Origin: Rhynochetos jubatus
Taxonomy: Eukaryota; Chordata; Aves; Eurypygiformes; Rhynochetidae
NCBI GenBank assembly: GCA_027574665.1
Contig: CM050651.1
Span: 1,675,501 to 1,739,500, forward strand
Direction of reading: 5' to 3'
DNA length: 64,000 nt
Shown: positions 1 through 13,404 of the stretch, in pieces
Layout: every line of letters begins with the position of its first letter
Position numbering within the stretch: the stretch's first letter is position 1
Notes under the pieces: generated by a model
Told to the model about the DNA's origin: nothing
What the model saw: the letters and a program-made list of their open reading frames with translations, nothing else
Databases searched by the model: none
Program-made: the position numbers and the translations under genes

Positions 1-3000
1 TATATTTGGTTTTGTAAGTGAACTGTGGCTTCTTACTTGGACTGTTCAAATGCACAGGATCTTTTGAGACTGTGTATAGGTGCATTGTACACAGTGCTAA
101 ATTCCTTGAGGATGGTCTGCTGTAAAGTCTGCCAGAGTTGGTTTTTCCAAATGAGCTCACACGGTGTCACAGGTTTAAAACATGTACTACAAATTAGATA
201 CGATTCTTGGAATAGTTTGATGCCTGTTTTGTACCCAAGCTCAAATTTTCATAGGTAAAAATGAAAGGAATTTGTAGTTTCTTTGTAGGAACTCTTTAGT
301 CATCTATATTATCCTTTCGTGTGCATTAAATGTACCTGTGTTGTATGTTTTCTGCATGTTTACAAGTGTTTTCAAACACAGTTTTAATGGGGTTTTTATT
401 GCTGATTTTTTGGTGGTTGTCACGGGGGTACAGCAAACTAGAAGAATGGCTTTTTTTGAAAGTTATTTAAAATAAAATCAAAGGTAATGCCAGAAAGAAA
501 AAAGGAAAGTTTTATAAAATGTAGAAGTGAACATAATAGTAAATGTAATATACTGGAGGAATCAATCCAAATTCATTAAAAACAATTGCCTGTTTGTTCA
601 AAAAAGTCCTTGAACAAGGGTGGTAGAAGCTTGGAGGTGTTTCAGCAAATAACAATGTGCTTACCCTTTTCTTAAAGAACTTCCCATTTGCTTTTGTTCG
701 CCATCATCAACACATATGGTGATAGGTGAGCCTTTGCGCAGACACAACAATGTAGTTTATTTAAGCATTTTTAAAATTTAATTTTCTGACTTGTGATGTA
801 GATGTTGGTCTTCTGCTGTCAAAGCAGTCTGGTAGGAAATTAACAGTTTGAATTTTTGTATGGTACTGACATATTTGGAGTGATAAGCAATATTGTTTCC
901 CTGGAAGACAGCTAAGATTTTAAAATATTTGATTTTCCATCTCCATCAACTACTTTTATTTTAGAATGTTCAGTACAAGTGGCCTTTAAACAGACTGATG
1001 AACATGGACTAGAGAGAAGACTGATGCTGTTTTCACCTACGTGCAAATAGGCTATTCTAAATTGCCCTATTAATTGTCACTGAGGTGTTGTGAGGTTTTT
1101 TCTTTGTGGTTTTGGTGGGCTGGATTTCTTTGCTTTTTGTTTGGTTTGTGTGGTTTTGGTTGTGGGTTGTTGTTTTTGTTGGGTTTTTTTTTTTTTAAAT
1201 CCAGGTTTTCTTTCATAGGAGTCACAATGTTTTCCCTTAAAATCATAACTCTGCATGTAATGATCATTTAAGAAATCTAATAGTTCCTTGTAACTTGAAA
1301 CTTAAATTTGTTTGTGTCACTATAAATGTTGTACTAAATAACTTTACTTGGGAACTGGCTTCAAAGCCTTGTAATGAAGCCATTTATAGCACCACAAATT
1401 GAAGTGCGTCTGTTGGAAGGAAAAGCACTAATCTTTTAGCTGTCTTTTCCCAATGAGAATAAAAACCTGAATTACTTTAGTTGGTAGACCACTTTGAACA
1501 AAGCCTCCATGTTTAAAGTGGAATGATTTAGGAAGATGGAAGTCATGATTTAGTTTGTTGTTAAGATTAGGAATACCAGTATGTTAAATTAATGTTTTGA
1601 ATACTTTTATTGTGATTCCATGAAGGATATAAAAATTAATAGTAAGTAAAAAGTTCCAGCATACCTTAAAACAATCAGGTTTCTGCTTGCTGTTTATAGC
1701 CAGCACGTGGTACTGTTTCTACAATATATTGAGGCATGTAAAATGTATTGATATAGTATTTAGATGTAAATAAATAAATATTTAGAGTCTGTTGATGCTG
1801 TCTGTAATCAACACACAGTTTCTGGATAATTGCATTTGAGTAAACTAACCGTGTAATGCCTCTGTTTTTGCTTTTGCTTTTGCTTTGAGTGTAGAACATG
1901 ACACTTAAATTGAGAATCTGAAAAACTGTTAGTAGCTTTTGCAGGTGGACTTTGTTGTGCTTTGTGCTCTTGGCTTCAAATAGTGACTGCATAGGTGGAG
2001 TTTGCAGTCATGGGTTCAGGCTGAATTTTGTGGTTTTCTTTTTAAATGTATTTTGATTTTTGTAATGTGCAGAAAGAAAAGATTTTATTTGCAGAGAGAA
2101 GGTGGATAGGTCTAAGTGCAGATAAAAGATTGCTTTAATGCATTTACTGATCATTATTTAAAAAATAATTTCTGGTAAATAGCTTAGAAACCCCAGTGCT
2201 ATTCTTTGGTAGGTATCTTTCATTTGTACTGCACACCAAGTCACTAAATTTGGTTTGAATTTAAACGTGCTATAGTGTGCCCACTTAAACAAGTAGATAT
2301 GTTTCTCGGTCTTACGTACTTACCTATTGATCGTTCTCTCCTGTTAAAAATGCCTTTCTTAAAAATTCTTTGTGTGGGCTCATTACTCCCATTTTCTTTT
2401 TGTGCATGCTGCTCTGAATGATGATAGTGGTGGTATATCTGTGATGATGTGAGGATATAGTCAGGATGAGTAGGTAGAGGCTATGGAGTTTATTAGGCCA
2501 AGTGACACAACTGAGAAGCGACAAGCTCTTGATCACAGAGGCCTGAAATCAAAACATCAGTATTCAAAGCTAAAGAGAATGTGAAGACTGTTGCTCAGAT
2601 TTCAGTTAAATGCAAATCAAATTTACTGCCTTGGAAAGGAAAGTTAGCTCCTAGGAGGGGAGGCGGGAGAAGAGTAGACAGGGTGTTCTTGGAGGAAAGA
2701 GATGAGAAAGCAGTGTTCTCCTAAGGGGAAGAGACAGGCAGTTGATAGCTGGTGGAATGTGACAAGTTGGCTGTGGAGGGAGAGATCATACTGAGCCCGT
2801 AATTTTTATTCTGTGGCCCACTGGATGTATTTGGTATCTAGCAGAGTTATTAATTTTAGTGGTTATGGCAGTTTAGTTGCCTGTAAAACTGCATCCTCCA
2901 TTTCGAAGCTCATATTTGAGAAGTGTTGTGTAGGTTTCCCTTGAGGATGACCTGAGACATTAGAAATGAAGCAACTGGTTTTTAGTGTCCTTGGACTGAT

Positions 3001-5552
3001 ATCTGGCCAGTTTAAAACAATAAAACACACTTATTCATGATTAGTTACCATTCTTACAAATATCCCAAAATAGGAATACAGGCTATTATAGTAAAATAAG
3101 AAACTGTTTTTTAGCTGAGGTATTTGTTTTTTCAAAATCTATATACAAAATTTTCTTATTAAAAATAAAGGGAGATTGGCTTAATGTTTTTGAGATGCCA
3201 CCATTTCCTTTTGTATTTAACTGACTAAATTATTCTTATTGACTAAAATTATTTGAAGACAATGTATGTCTTCTAATTCCCAAGAATCTAACCTCTACAA
3301 TTTGCCACAAGCATACTTTACTAGGTCCTGTTTAGTGAGAGAATTCCTGAGATGTAATCCTCAAGATCAGGAAGTCAGTACCATGTCTGGGGGGGAAAAA
3401 AAAAATCATTATGTTAATCAGCAGTGAAGGAGATTTAAAAAAAAAACACAAAAAACTAAAGTTGATGAGATTTTTCTTTTTTAAGTCTCATTTCACAGAG
3501 TATGATGTAAGCTTTCTAAATTGAGAACTTAATACCTGGATGTTTTATCTCTGGGTGCCTGCACATGAACTGCTCACTCTGCCTTTTATGTCCAGTGACT
3601 TATTGGTTGTAAGGGAAGATTAGGAGTAAAATTTCTCAGGGAGAAAAAAAGCCCTCACCTTTCTTTCCATGGCCGTAACAGGTTTGAGTTTCTGTGTGTT
3701 CCGGGTTTTTGTTGTTGTGTTTTCTTTTTCCTCAGATGTAAAATACAGCAGATGTGCATACCGAGTGTCAAGGGCCAAGTTTTGCTGCTCTTAGGAAGAA
3801 TGCAGACATGCCTGGTCCTGCCATGGGTGCCGGGGCAGATTATAGGTAGAGCTGTACTCTGGCATACCTTGTTACACCCCTTTAAGCTTGGGAGTGGTCT
3901 GGAAGGCTGCCATTCCTTCAGCCGAAAAAAAGAGGAGAGGACAAACAAATGCTACAGGGGGACGAGTGAGGAAGTTAAAATGAAGATGCTTATAAAGAAT
4001 TAAAAGGCTTGTCTAATGTGGTTCTCTGTTTAGATGTTGGAATTTATTGGAGTTGGGCAAAGGCTACCTAGAGCAAATTACAGGTGTGCTAGGAATTTTT
4101 TTGATCCTTTAGGGACTATAGCTAATCACACAACACCCATCTCTCAGCACACTGAGTCTCAAGCATCTTGAAAAATACTTTGTTTGCCTCTTTCAAAAGC
4201 ACTCTGAGGAAGATTAAAGCTCAGGGTGGGAAATCATAGCTTGCTTTCAAATAAAAGTGAACATCACTGTGGGTAGTTTAGGGAATCAGAGGATCAGGAC
4301 TTACATTTTATAATATATATATTGGATATACTAGCACTTAACATTTTGTAATTAAAAATATTCAAACTGCTTAGTTTTTGTGATGTTTTTATTCCAATTT
4401 TTTTTTTCTAAGGTGGTGGGAAAAGTTGATAGCATATAGTGAATTTTGGATTGATTTTTTCAGTTTGGGAAAACATAAGACTTGCATTGAAAAGTACTAT
4501 GAAGAAAGGTATTTTGTTACGAAGGAGTAAAAGTCCATTCGGAGGCTGTTTCTTTAGAGTTCTGTGGATCATGAAACTAAGTCTTGAATAAAGTAATGGT
4601 AACGCTGCAGTGGTAATTGGCACAACATATTTCTTGTTGGAGGCCAACCAGTGGAATGCAATTTTTTCTGCACTTGAAATATTCTTTTAAATACCATGTT
4701 TTTACTTCAATTTGTGTTCACATTTAAAATCTGAACATCATGAATAGCTTGGAATAACTGCACATGCAGTTTATGCATCATGTAAATGAATGAATGATCT
4801 GTTTGATCCCTAAAAACATCTTTTACTTACAAGAGCACATGCAAAATGATTATATAATCATATATTTGTTTTCCTTATATACACATATTCTTCATTTGCT
4901 TTTCAATATAGTTTTTTCACCTTCTGATATAAATAATGCTGATCACTGCATTGTAACAGGAGAGGGGAAATTTAGCATGGATAACTAGTTGAATAAAATC
5001 TAAAGTCTAGGAACTATGACTAATTGGCCAGTTCTTACAGTGGGTGCATCAGAAGAAATATGTGTTGAGGCTGGTACTGTCATGTGTGCATAAATGGTGA
5101 GAAGAAGGTAAGCAATGGGGCGAGAAATCTGATGATACTAACTTACTGAAGAGTTAAGATGGGGAAGTCAAGTATGAGTAATTGTAGAATGTCCACAGAA
5201 GTCTAAATCATTAGGTGATGAAGTGGTGGATAAAATTCAACATGGATAAATGTGGTAACACATGTGAAGAAAACCCATAAAAATTTCCCATTGAAACAAT
5301 GGGCTTTCCACTAATTTTGAGGAGTCTCTTCATAGCTGGTAGCTATGTTATGGGCAATGTAGTGGTAGAGAGGTGGTTAACTCACAGTACTGACCTAGCT
5401 GTTAAATGGTGGTATCATACTATGATGGTTAAAATACTGTTTTACTACAATTTCAGTTTAATGCATTCTGAAATGTAAGTCTTCTATCTTTTAAAAAACA
5501 AACAAACAAAAATATCCCAAACTAACAAAAAAAACCCCCAGAAACAAAAAAA
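1..5552. other. non-coding stretch, no gene recognised
   Basis: This is AT-rich sequence with only short chance open frames and no coding exon I can recognise. Small simple-sequence patches occur, such as a TTTTGC-type run near 1865-1886 and a T/G-rich tract near 1120-1196. By position it is probably a 5' intron of INPP4B or its upstream flank. The first kilobase could instead be the 3' UTR of a neighbouring gene, but nothing in the sequence settles this. Confidence 0.5.
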
Positions 5553-5650
5553 CTGGCCAACTGGCTGTAGGTGGCCCCGCTTGAGCCCTAGGTTGGAGCA
5601 GGTGCCCTTTAGACATCCCTTCCCACCTCAGTCATTCTGGGATTATGTGG
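5553..5650 (+). repeat. CR1 LINE, 3'-end fragment
   Basis: About 100 bp resembles the extreme 3' end of a CR1 element in sense orientation. It runs from a decayed CTGTAGGTGGCCCCGCTTGAGC segment through CATCCCTTCCCACCTCAGTCATTCTGGGATTATG. That matches the CR1 ending in which a 'ccttccaacctcaaccattctgtgattctgtg' block closes the element. CR1 copies are usually truncated at the 5' end and lack a poly(A) tail, which fits. An A/C-rich patch (about 5495-5550) lies directly before it. Divergence looks high, suggesting an old insertion. Confidence 0.7.
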
Positions 5651-8600
5651 AAAACCTCAGCCAAATGTGGAGCCAACTGTAATTTTTTTAAGTATTAGAC
5701 TACAACCAATTGCTTTGATTGGGTGTTTGCAAGTTGCTTTTCTGATAGGGAGAGTCACTGTAAAAGAAAATGATGATCTTTTATTTATCTTCAATAACAA
5801 AGATACAAAGCTGTTACTGATTGCTCTATTCAACGCTGTTGATGTGCGTTGGTACCATTATCTGAAAGTACAGAGCTTTCATCAGAGACACTTGATAGCT
5901 CGAGCCCCTTGTAATGTTATGTCTTCATAAGGTTCTAGATAGCTTGTTTTTTTTTTTAAATTGATATATTTTGACTGTCAGTCAGAGGTTGGCAGAAGAA
6001 ACAGTCTTGGTCTGTATCTTGAAATGAGAGTTATGCCAAAGTGTTCTCGTTTAAGGCTCATGTTTCACAAGAGTGGTCAAGTAACACAGAGATAAGAAAG
6101 TTTGGATGGAGTTCATTGCATGCCTGCTACTCGTGACAAAATTCAGAATAATAATCAGATAATAAATCCACAAGAAGCTGCTTTTAAAAAAATATTTAGG
6201 GAAATTAATAATTTAATTATGACTATTGAAGGATGATTGCTTTACAATGGGTGTGTGTTGCCAAATAAAATTACTCCAAGTATGTATTTTCCCTTCTCCA
6301 TTTCCCTTTTCCACATTCTGTCTATCAATTTGGATCACCTCTTGTTTATACGCTTTCTGACAAATAGGTGCTCTGTTTTGGAATTAAATCAGAATTAAAC
6401 ATCTGAACTGTGAAAAGATCTCAAATTTGTGAGGAAACCATGAACTAGAAACAGATCTCCCACAACTTGCGCTGCCTGAAATGCCCCTTACATGAACTTG
6501 TGTGGAGCATTAGCCAGGGCTTCCTTCAGTTGCAAATCATTTATACCCAAGAGAGTGGAGTGGGATCATAGTGCCCCACCATTTCTGAATTTCTTCGCAT
6601 CAGGAAGTGTTGGTCAGGCAAACAGTGTAACTGTTCCCTCTCTGGTACAAGTTAGTGGCAAGCATCCTCTAGCTTTTCAGCAAGCAATTTCAGAAACGCG
6701 AAGACCTTATGCTACCCTAATTTAGCTGGAAATGCTAGGGAGTCAAGGAAGCTGTTATGGCTGTGGGCTAAATGCATGATACGCAGCACATGCTCCTTTG
6801 CCTCTCTTCCTGACTCATGAGCTCTCTGTATCACTCTTCCATGTCAATCATATTTTGGGGACTGCCAACAGCAACCCTTTCCGCTTGCTAGGAGTAATTT
6901 TTCAGACATTCTTATAGCTAAATTAAATTTCAGCGTGGGTGTAATGTGAGGGGACTCAGTGCAACCCAGAAAAGGTGTTTGTTTCTCACCATCCTTATTG
7001 CAGAGGCTGCACAGCCCATGTCCAGACCCTGTGTCAGGGAACTATTGTTCCCAGTTGTCTGCTCAGCTCCTGGGGTTTTGTCCACTTTCTCCTTATTTGC
7101 ATACGGAAACATGCGCATATTAATGAGAGTGGTCTTCCCTCCACCCCCCTCCTTGCAAGTAGGACTTTGTATTGCCTATTGGTCCCATTCCAGTACTTCC
7201 CTGGTGCCCTCATTTCAGAAGTCCTGTGTTGCATTTGTTGTCAATACAAGAGGAATATGATAGCAACAAAGTGCGATAGTTGTCATCATATCCTAGTTCT
7301 TCATTCCTTTGGCAATCAGAGCTGATACAATCTTGCTCAGTGGAGCTCGCCAGGGGAATAAGAGATTTGTATGTCCGTCGCCTTTCCACTGAGATCAATT
7401 TGGGCCTGGCTACTGGTGCTTGAAATGCTTCTATTTTTGCACTTTCTCGCATGTTAAAGTCAAATAGCTAGAACTGTCCTAGCGTTAAATATGATGTTCC
7501 TTTTAACTGGGTCTTGCCAGCACAGTATTGTTTGGACTGAAATTGGTACTGAATTGAAATGGCCAAATAAAGCTTGTTAAACCATTCAGGTATGACTTTT
7601 GTTCTCAGGTAGGGAGTGTACCGAGTACATCTGATGATTTATTCACTTAGGCTTTTTTAATAGCTTACTCATAACTGGAAATTGTTACTTAAAAGGAAAT
7701 CATAATATGTACCAAAAAACTTATGCATCCTAAGTATTAAGAGAAACTCATCATCTGTTGTTAGTCAACTGTAGCAAAACCAGTAAAACATCTATTTTCT
7801 CAAATACTTCAGTGAAATCTTTTTCTTCTTCTAGCTGAAAATAGAACTGCATTCTTTTCAAATCTTTCTGCAAACTAGTTTTTACTCTGCAGAGCTACCT
7901 ATACTGCCCTGCATCAACAGCGCACAATGAACTTGGCAGAGAATTTGTCCCTGAGCAGTGGCTGTTCGTCTTCTCATCGTTCTCCTGGGGCTTCTTGAAG
8001 GAAGGGGGTAATTTATAAGATCTGTCATTTCATTTGAATCTGTTTTAATTCAAGAGGTGTAAGTTCTTGTGACTGAAATAAACTTCAGCAAGGAAATTCT
8101 GGTTGCATTTCTTTCACAAGCATGGTATTATCACCTCAAGAATTAAGAAGTTATGGCCCTGAAAAAATAAGACTTTGGCTTAAAAAATAATGTACATCTT
8201 TTAAATACCAACAAAAAGATCTCCGGAAACCTTCTGTTTAGGGTGTGGTTTTATTGTGGTGGAGGTCAGTGTTTTGGGTGGGTTTTTTTCCCCACTTTTC
8301 CACTCCTGAGAATTGTAATAAAGCTTGTTGATATTATGGCTCCGGGAATTGGAAGTTAGTAAAAGTTATGCCAGGTGTTGTGAGACTTGCAATACAATGG
8401 GAAAAATAGTAAGTATTCTTACCAGTGGAAAGGAATATCCTTCATTGTTCACTTTTAAATACCCAAAGAGAATATATTTTACAGAACCACAATACTTGTA
8501 GCAATAATGTTTTTGTATTCTGCCTTTCTTACTTTCTTGGTACAGCTGAAACTGGTAAAAGCTGTAATTAAGCTGTCATACCTAATGTTAAAATACAGTT

Positions 8601-11600
8601 AATATTTAATTCTTATTTTAGCCTATTTTTGAAGTAGAAAGGCAGTATATTGGGAACTGAGATGGAGATTTATAACACTTTTTTTTTTTTTAAATGACAG
8701 CTGAAAAGTGTAAAGGAGGGAGATTTTTTTGAAAAAGCATATTGTCTGAGGTGTTTGATACAGCACTGGAGTCTTGTACCAAAATGTTACTTGGATAAAC
8801 CTAACTAATTCTTTTCTGAACTGTATATAATTAACTTTTTTTTTTAGGTAGGAAGGATAATCTGAGACTGTTCCAAGCTGTGTGCAGAAAGTGGCAAGTG
8901 TTTAATTTTCATTTTTTAATTAAACTCATGCGTAACAAACTGAGTGAATGTGGGGTGTGTATTAAGAGAGTGTGTGTTTCTATATTATTATTATTGCTAC
9001 TAAAGCATTTTGAAACTGAAAAGAAAATTACTATTGGTTAGGTATTCATATTTGTTAAAGGTAATAGTCTATTAAAAGTACTTGTCTGTTCTGCAGGATT
9101 TGTTCAGTGACGTAAGTCCACAACATTTTCCAGAGTGAATGCACATTAGCAGTATTATATTGTCAGCATGAAGTTGGTATCTGGTAGCATTGCATGATGG
9201 ATTAATCACAGGGGGTAAGACATTTTTTGAAAAAGATTATTTGAGTATCTTTCAGTGAGCTGACAGTTGGTGAAGGTGCTTGCAATGAATTACCAGGTTG
9301 CAGCTTGTCTGGGGTAATTGAAGCACCTCATCAGACGCCCAGGAAGCATATTCTTCCTTATCATGCAGCTTGGGTTGTAGGCTTTGTGATACTTAGTAGA
9401 GACAGGGTGAGAATATTAATATGGCAGAAGAATATATAATATTAATTGAGATTTCAGGCTGTTGAATACTGCTTGCCAACATTTAAATGGGTGTTTTTAA
9501 TTCTGCAAATTATGTGCTTGCAGATGTCATGCAGTGATTTGTTAATACCTCAAAATTAGAACAGTATATTGTCATCTGTTTGGTGATGGACATGTTGCTG
9601 TAGAAATACGTTGTATCTGCCTACATTTTAAGTCTAAGCTTTCCTATTTGTGAATGAAATTACCCTGACAAATCCTGTTGCTTTTTTCTTGTTCATTTAT
9701 ATAAAAAAAGCTGAGTTTTAACTGCAGAGTGATGAACCTTACCTGTGCCAACACTTGAAATAGCAAATGTAGATGGTAATGTTTTAAAGCATAGTCAAAA
9801 GCAGGACCTGAGCATGTGCATAGACTGTTGGCTGGTTTCGATCAGACTAGCTCATTGGCCAGTACCAGTGAAGTTGTAAAAACTCAGAGGCAAGTTGTAC
9901 AGCTTGTGCCATTTTTAATGCCATGAGGACTTTGCAGCTATTGGTGTCAGAGCTCCTTAGGTTAAGACTAGGCCATCATCAATACAATTAAATGTTGCGT
10001 ATATGTTGCAGCCCTTTGGTTGCACTGTAGGCACGGCAGGAGGTAGCAGCCCTGCCATCATGCCTATTCACTGTCCTCTAGCTCTGCTTCTGGAAAGCCA
10101 GCCTTCAGGAGGAGCCTGAGGACACTGATGTTTTCTGAGCCAGCTTTACACCGTCAGAATGTTGGTACACAGTGAAACTAGGGAAGAGTCTCTAATAAGG
10201 AGTAGGTGCTTTCTGTCTTTAACTTGTTTTTATCATAGGAATACTTATAAATGCAGGCAGAAAAGAACTTGTTTGAAAAGCGTAAGTATACTGGTGTATG
10301 TAGCATGTAAGGCTTTCAATGTATTTATTTCAAGTTTACAAATTTTTTTTTTTTTACTAAAACCCCTAACCAACCAGTCTGCAAATTTTGCACACCGTCC
10401 CTGCCCTTGGTTGACTGTGGAGGCTTTAAATAATGTCTTATTACAAGAGTTGCTACTTTCTGTACTGTTTGATTTTTTTGCAGTATTATAGCTTTGCTTT
10501 TCCTACTTACTGTTTCAGCACAGAATGTCACTTCTAATTTTTTACTGTCAGTTTAGTTCTCGACTTGATATACCTAATAGTGGATTTTTTTTTTCTTCCC
10601 CTCACTACAGCAACAAAGCTCCTATTGTAAAACCCTTTCACAATGAGACACCTTCCCCTGCCACAGTACATCAAGTCAGGCCTACAGAAATGCAAAAAAT
10701 AGCTCAAATGTACCACGCTGTCTGACAGTTTTAAAAATTTCTCAGTGCTTTTGTTTTTTGAAAGCTCTTCTTACTCCCTAGTCCAGAGAAAATTGGCAGG
10801 CTGGAATCTGCGATAACATAGTTTCAAATTCCAGGTACAATGTAAGTTGCAAATTCCGTGTGGAGTTAGAAACAACCGAAAAAAATTTACCAGTGTAATT
10901 TCAAATAACGCTTCCCTCGCTGCCCTAGAATGTGGTTTTGGTTTTTATGATTTCTAACTGCAAAGATGATACTTTACTCTTTTGGAAAACTTCTCAAAAA
11001 TGTGTATCTTGCACGCAGTGTATAAGTGAGATTGCTCGTGAATCTGGAGCTAGGTGCTTGAATGACGGTGTACAGTTTAATATCATAAAGCTTCCTTTAC
11101 ACATTAAAAGGAATTGTGCACAGTTACATAGGTATGAATATGCAGTTAGCAGACACTTGTTCGTGTGTTTTGCTGTGACTATCTTTCAGTTTTAGGCATT
11201 GACTACACAGGACCAGGATGTCTTCACTGCTCTGATTTGAAACTCATGGCAGTTACAGTAGACAGCAGTATAGTATTACTTTGGATTTACAACAGCATAT
11301 TGATAGCAAAGCTTGGCCAGTCATTTGGCAAAGTGAATTGAAAGGGTCTCTGCTAATTCTAGGATTTGGGCATTCTTCTACTTTAGCAGTTTAAATAGAA
11401 TATTTGTTAGGTGTATGAATCATTAAATTTTCTGCTCAAAGTGGTGTTTCTAAACAATTTGCAGGGCGGCTAAGGGTGGGGTGCGTTGGGTTCTGCTGCC
11501 TGTACGCTTTGTCAGTATTTTAAGAAAGATGTAATAGTTCACAGACTAGTTGCTCTTTGGCATTTGGATTGATCCAGTACGTTTGTTCTTTTTATAACAA

Positions 11601-12968
11601 TTGTCCAAAATTACCAATGGTAGGAAGAAGAAATCCAATATATTGGTTTGTAACACACTGCTACAGATCTGATTTTGCTCCTGTTTGCTGTGCATAAAGA
11701 CCGGATCATTGAAAGTTCCCCTTTTATTTCAAACCTAGAAAAATACAATAACAGCTAGTCCAAATAAGATCATATTATGCACTTGGAGAGAAAACTTGGA
11801 TCTCTTCAGATAGTGAAAAACAAAGCTGATCTCTATCAGACACGCATAATGGTTCCCTTGATTACAATTTTGTCACTTCATTTGTAAATTCTTTGTTAGC
11901 TTTTTGTGTGGCTGACAGAGCATAGCTCATCTAAATGAAGAAACGTCTGCAGTAATAGTAATTCTGAAGGTCTTTTTCTTCAGTTTAGTGTCAGGATGTG
12001 GGAGATGTTTTTCAGAACATACACTTTCTTTTCTGGCAGTCTTACACTCTTTCATCTATTTTTCTTGTTTCCTTTCTTGTTCCCTCTCGCATACAGAAAA
12101 AAGTAAATGCGTATTCTCTGATCACTGTACTTGATTGTGTATCTTGGAAAAGCATTCCGTTTCATTTGAAGTTGCAGCATTGTTTCATTCCAGCTTCCAC
12201 TGTGTAGGCAGTGGAGTAACTTCTCCTTGAAGAGGCTCTTGTGCTGCAGCATCTGCTCTCTTAAAATGCAGAAAGCTTGAAATACTCTGACCTGTCTCGT
12301 GTTTGTGGTTACTGTTGTAGGTCAACTGCATTGCAGTACAAACCTTACTAATACAAGTCCTTGTTAATTACTTGTTAGTTATACTAGCTATTATTTGTTA
12401 GTTATTTTTTTCTAACCACTTGCTGATTATTACACACATGCCTTTTGTATACAAACATCAAGCCTTTAAGTCTCAGCAGCTGTAGCAAACTACATGGAAG
12501 CTGTTTTTTCATTCTTGGCCTTTCAGAATACCCGGCTTGTCTGAAAGTCATGCAACAGGGAGCTGCTTCTCTGTTTACTGACAAGCTTCCACTTCCTGCA
12601 GATACATGTGTTGGAGGAAATGTTAAGTCTTGGGAGTTGTCATGTTTGCATGTTACATTATTGGGGGCATGAATATCAACAGAGGAGCTGTTTTGTGTAG
12701 GGGTGAAAAAGGTATAGGCTGTTAGAATTGACTGACTATTTTTGGACAGAAACTAGATAGGAGTCTTTCATGCACTCACAGCTGAGTGTTAAATTGCATC
12801 AGATCTTTGTTAACTTCTGAAATGAACCCTGACTGGTCATGTCTTTTCTGAAAGATTGCCAGTGCTTGAAGGAATCAGGTTGCCTTATCCACTTTGCATG
12901 TAAGGGTTTTCTGGGAGACTATCGGTGTTGGTATCTTGCTTCAACATCTGAAAAATTAAAATAGTTAA
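5651..12968. other. non-coding stretch, one exon-like patch
   Basis: There is no recognisable gene or mobile element. The open frames here, including the 110-codon frame at 10159-10491, do not resemble any protein I know. One short segment at 10611-10726 has a good splice acceptor and a protein-like frame, and is listed separately. The rest is ordinary AT-rich intronic or intergenic DNA. Confidence 0.5.
10611..10726 (+). other. exon-like segment of unknown origin
   Basis: A pyrimidine-rich tract of T, C and few A ends in CACTACAG at 10610, with a branch-point-like TACCTAAT about 40 bases upstream. This is a good 3' splice site. From 10609 an open frame of 38 codons, rich in P, T, H and Q, runs to a TGA at 10723-10725. 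I do not recognise the protein. It may be a terminal exon of an unannotated transcript, an alternative INPP4B 5' exon, a pseudogene fragment, or chance. No second exon could be paired with it. Confidence 0.2.
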
Positions 12969-13132
12969 CAGGCTGCCCATGGAAGTGGTGGAGTCACCAT
13001 CCCTGGAGGTGTTCAAGGAACGTGTAGACGTGACGCTTGAGGACATGATCTAGTGGGTATGGTAGTGTGGGATTGATGGTTGGACTGGATGATCTTGCAG
13101 GTCTTTTCCAACCTTACTGATTCTGTGATCAT
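12969..13132 (+). repeat. CR1 LINE, 3'-end fragment
   Basis: This is a well-preserved CR1 3' end in sense orientation. It starts at the conserved 'ctgcccatggaagtggtggagtc' region, continues through 'catccctggaggtgttcaag', and ends in 'ggtcttttccaaccttactgattctgtgatc'. It is truncated at the 5' end and has no poly(A), as is normal for CR1. It shares diagnostic stretches (GAGGACATG, CTAGTGGGTATGGTAGTG) with the antisense copy at 43825-44160, so the two belong to the same subfamily. Confidence 0.92.
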
Positions 13133-13363
13133 TTCAGTGGAGAACTCTTCCTAATTAGTCTGCTGTTTGTTTTTTGAACTATTATTAGTTATTTTCCCAA
13201 GCTGACATTAGCTGTTTCTCATAAAGACTTCTTGTATTTTACTTTCCTTGGTAGAACCTCAAAGTGTTGCCTCTGGGCTACCACGTATGCTCAACTTGCT
13301 GTATTCTACAAGTAAAAAAGTTCCGTTTCTCCTAAAGCTCACTGCACTGTTTCACTACTTTCA

Positions 13364-13404
13364 CCCTTTTTTTTTTCTTTTCCTTTCTTTTTTTTTTTTT
13401 TTTT
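13364..13404 (+). repeat. polypyrimidine (T/C) tract
   Basis: This is a run of about 40 bases made only of T and C, mostly T, ending just before AAACAATTAATT. It could be a simple low-complexity tract. No good AG acceptor with an exon-like frame follows it closely. Confidence 0.85.

Noticed and set aside
1-1000. possible 3' UTR of a neighbouring gene
   Set aside because: There is no coding end and no clear polyadenylation context. The AATAAA near 472 is common in AT-rich DNA.
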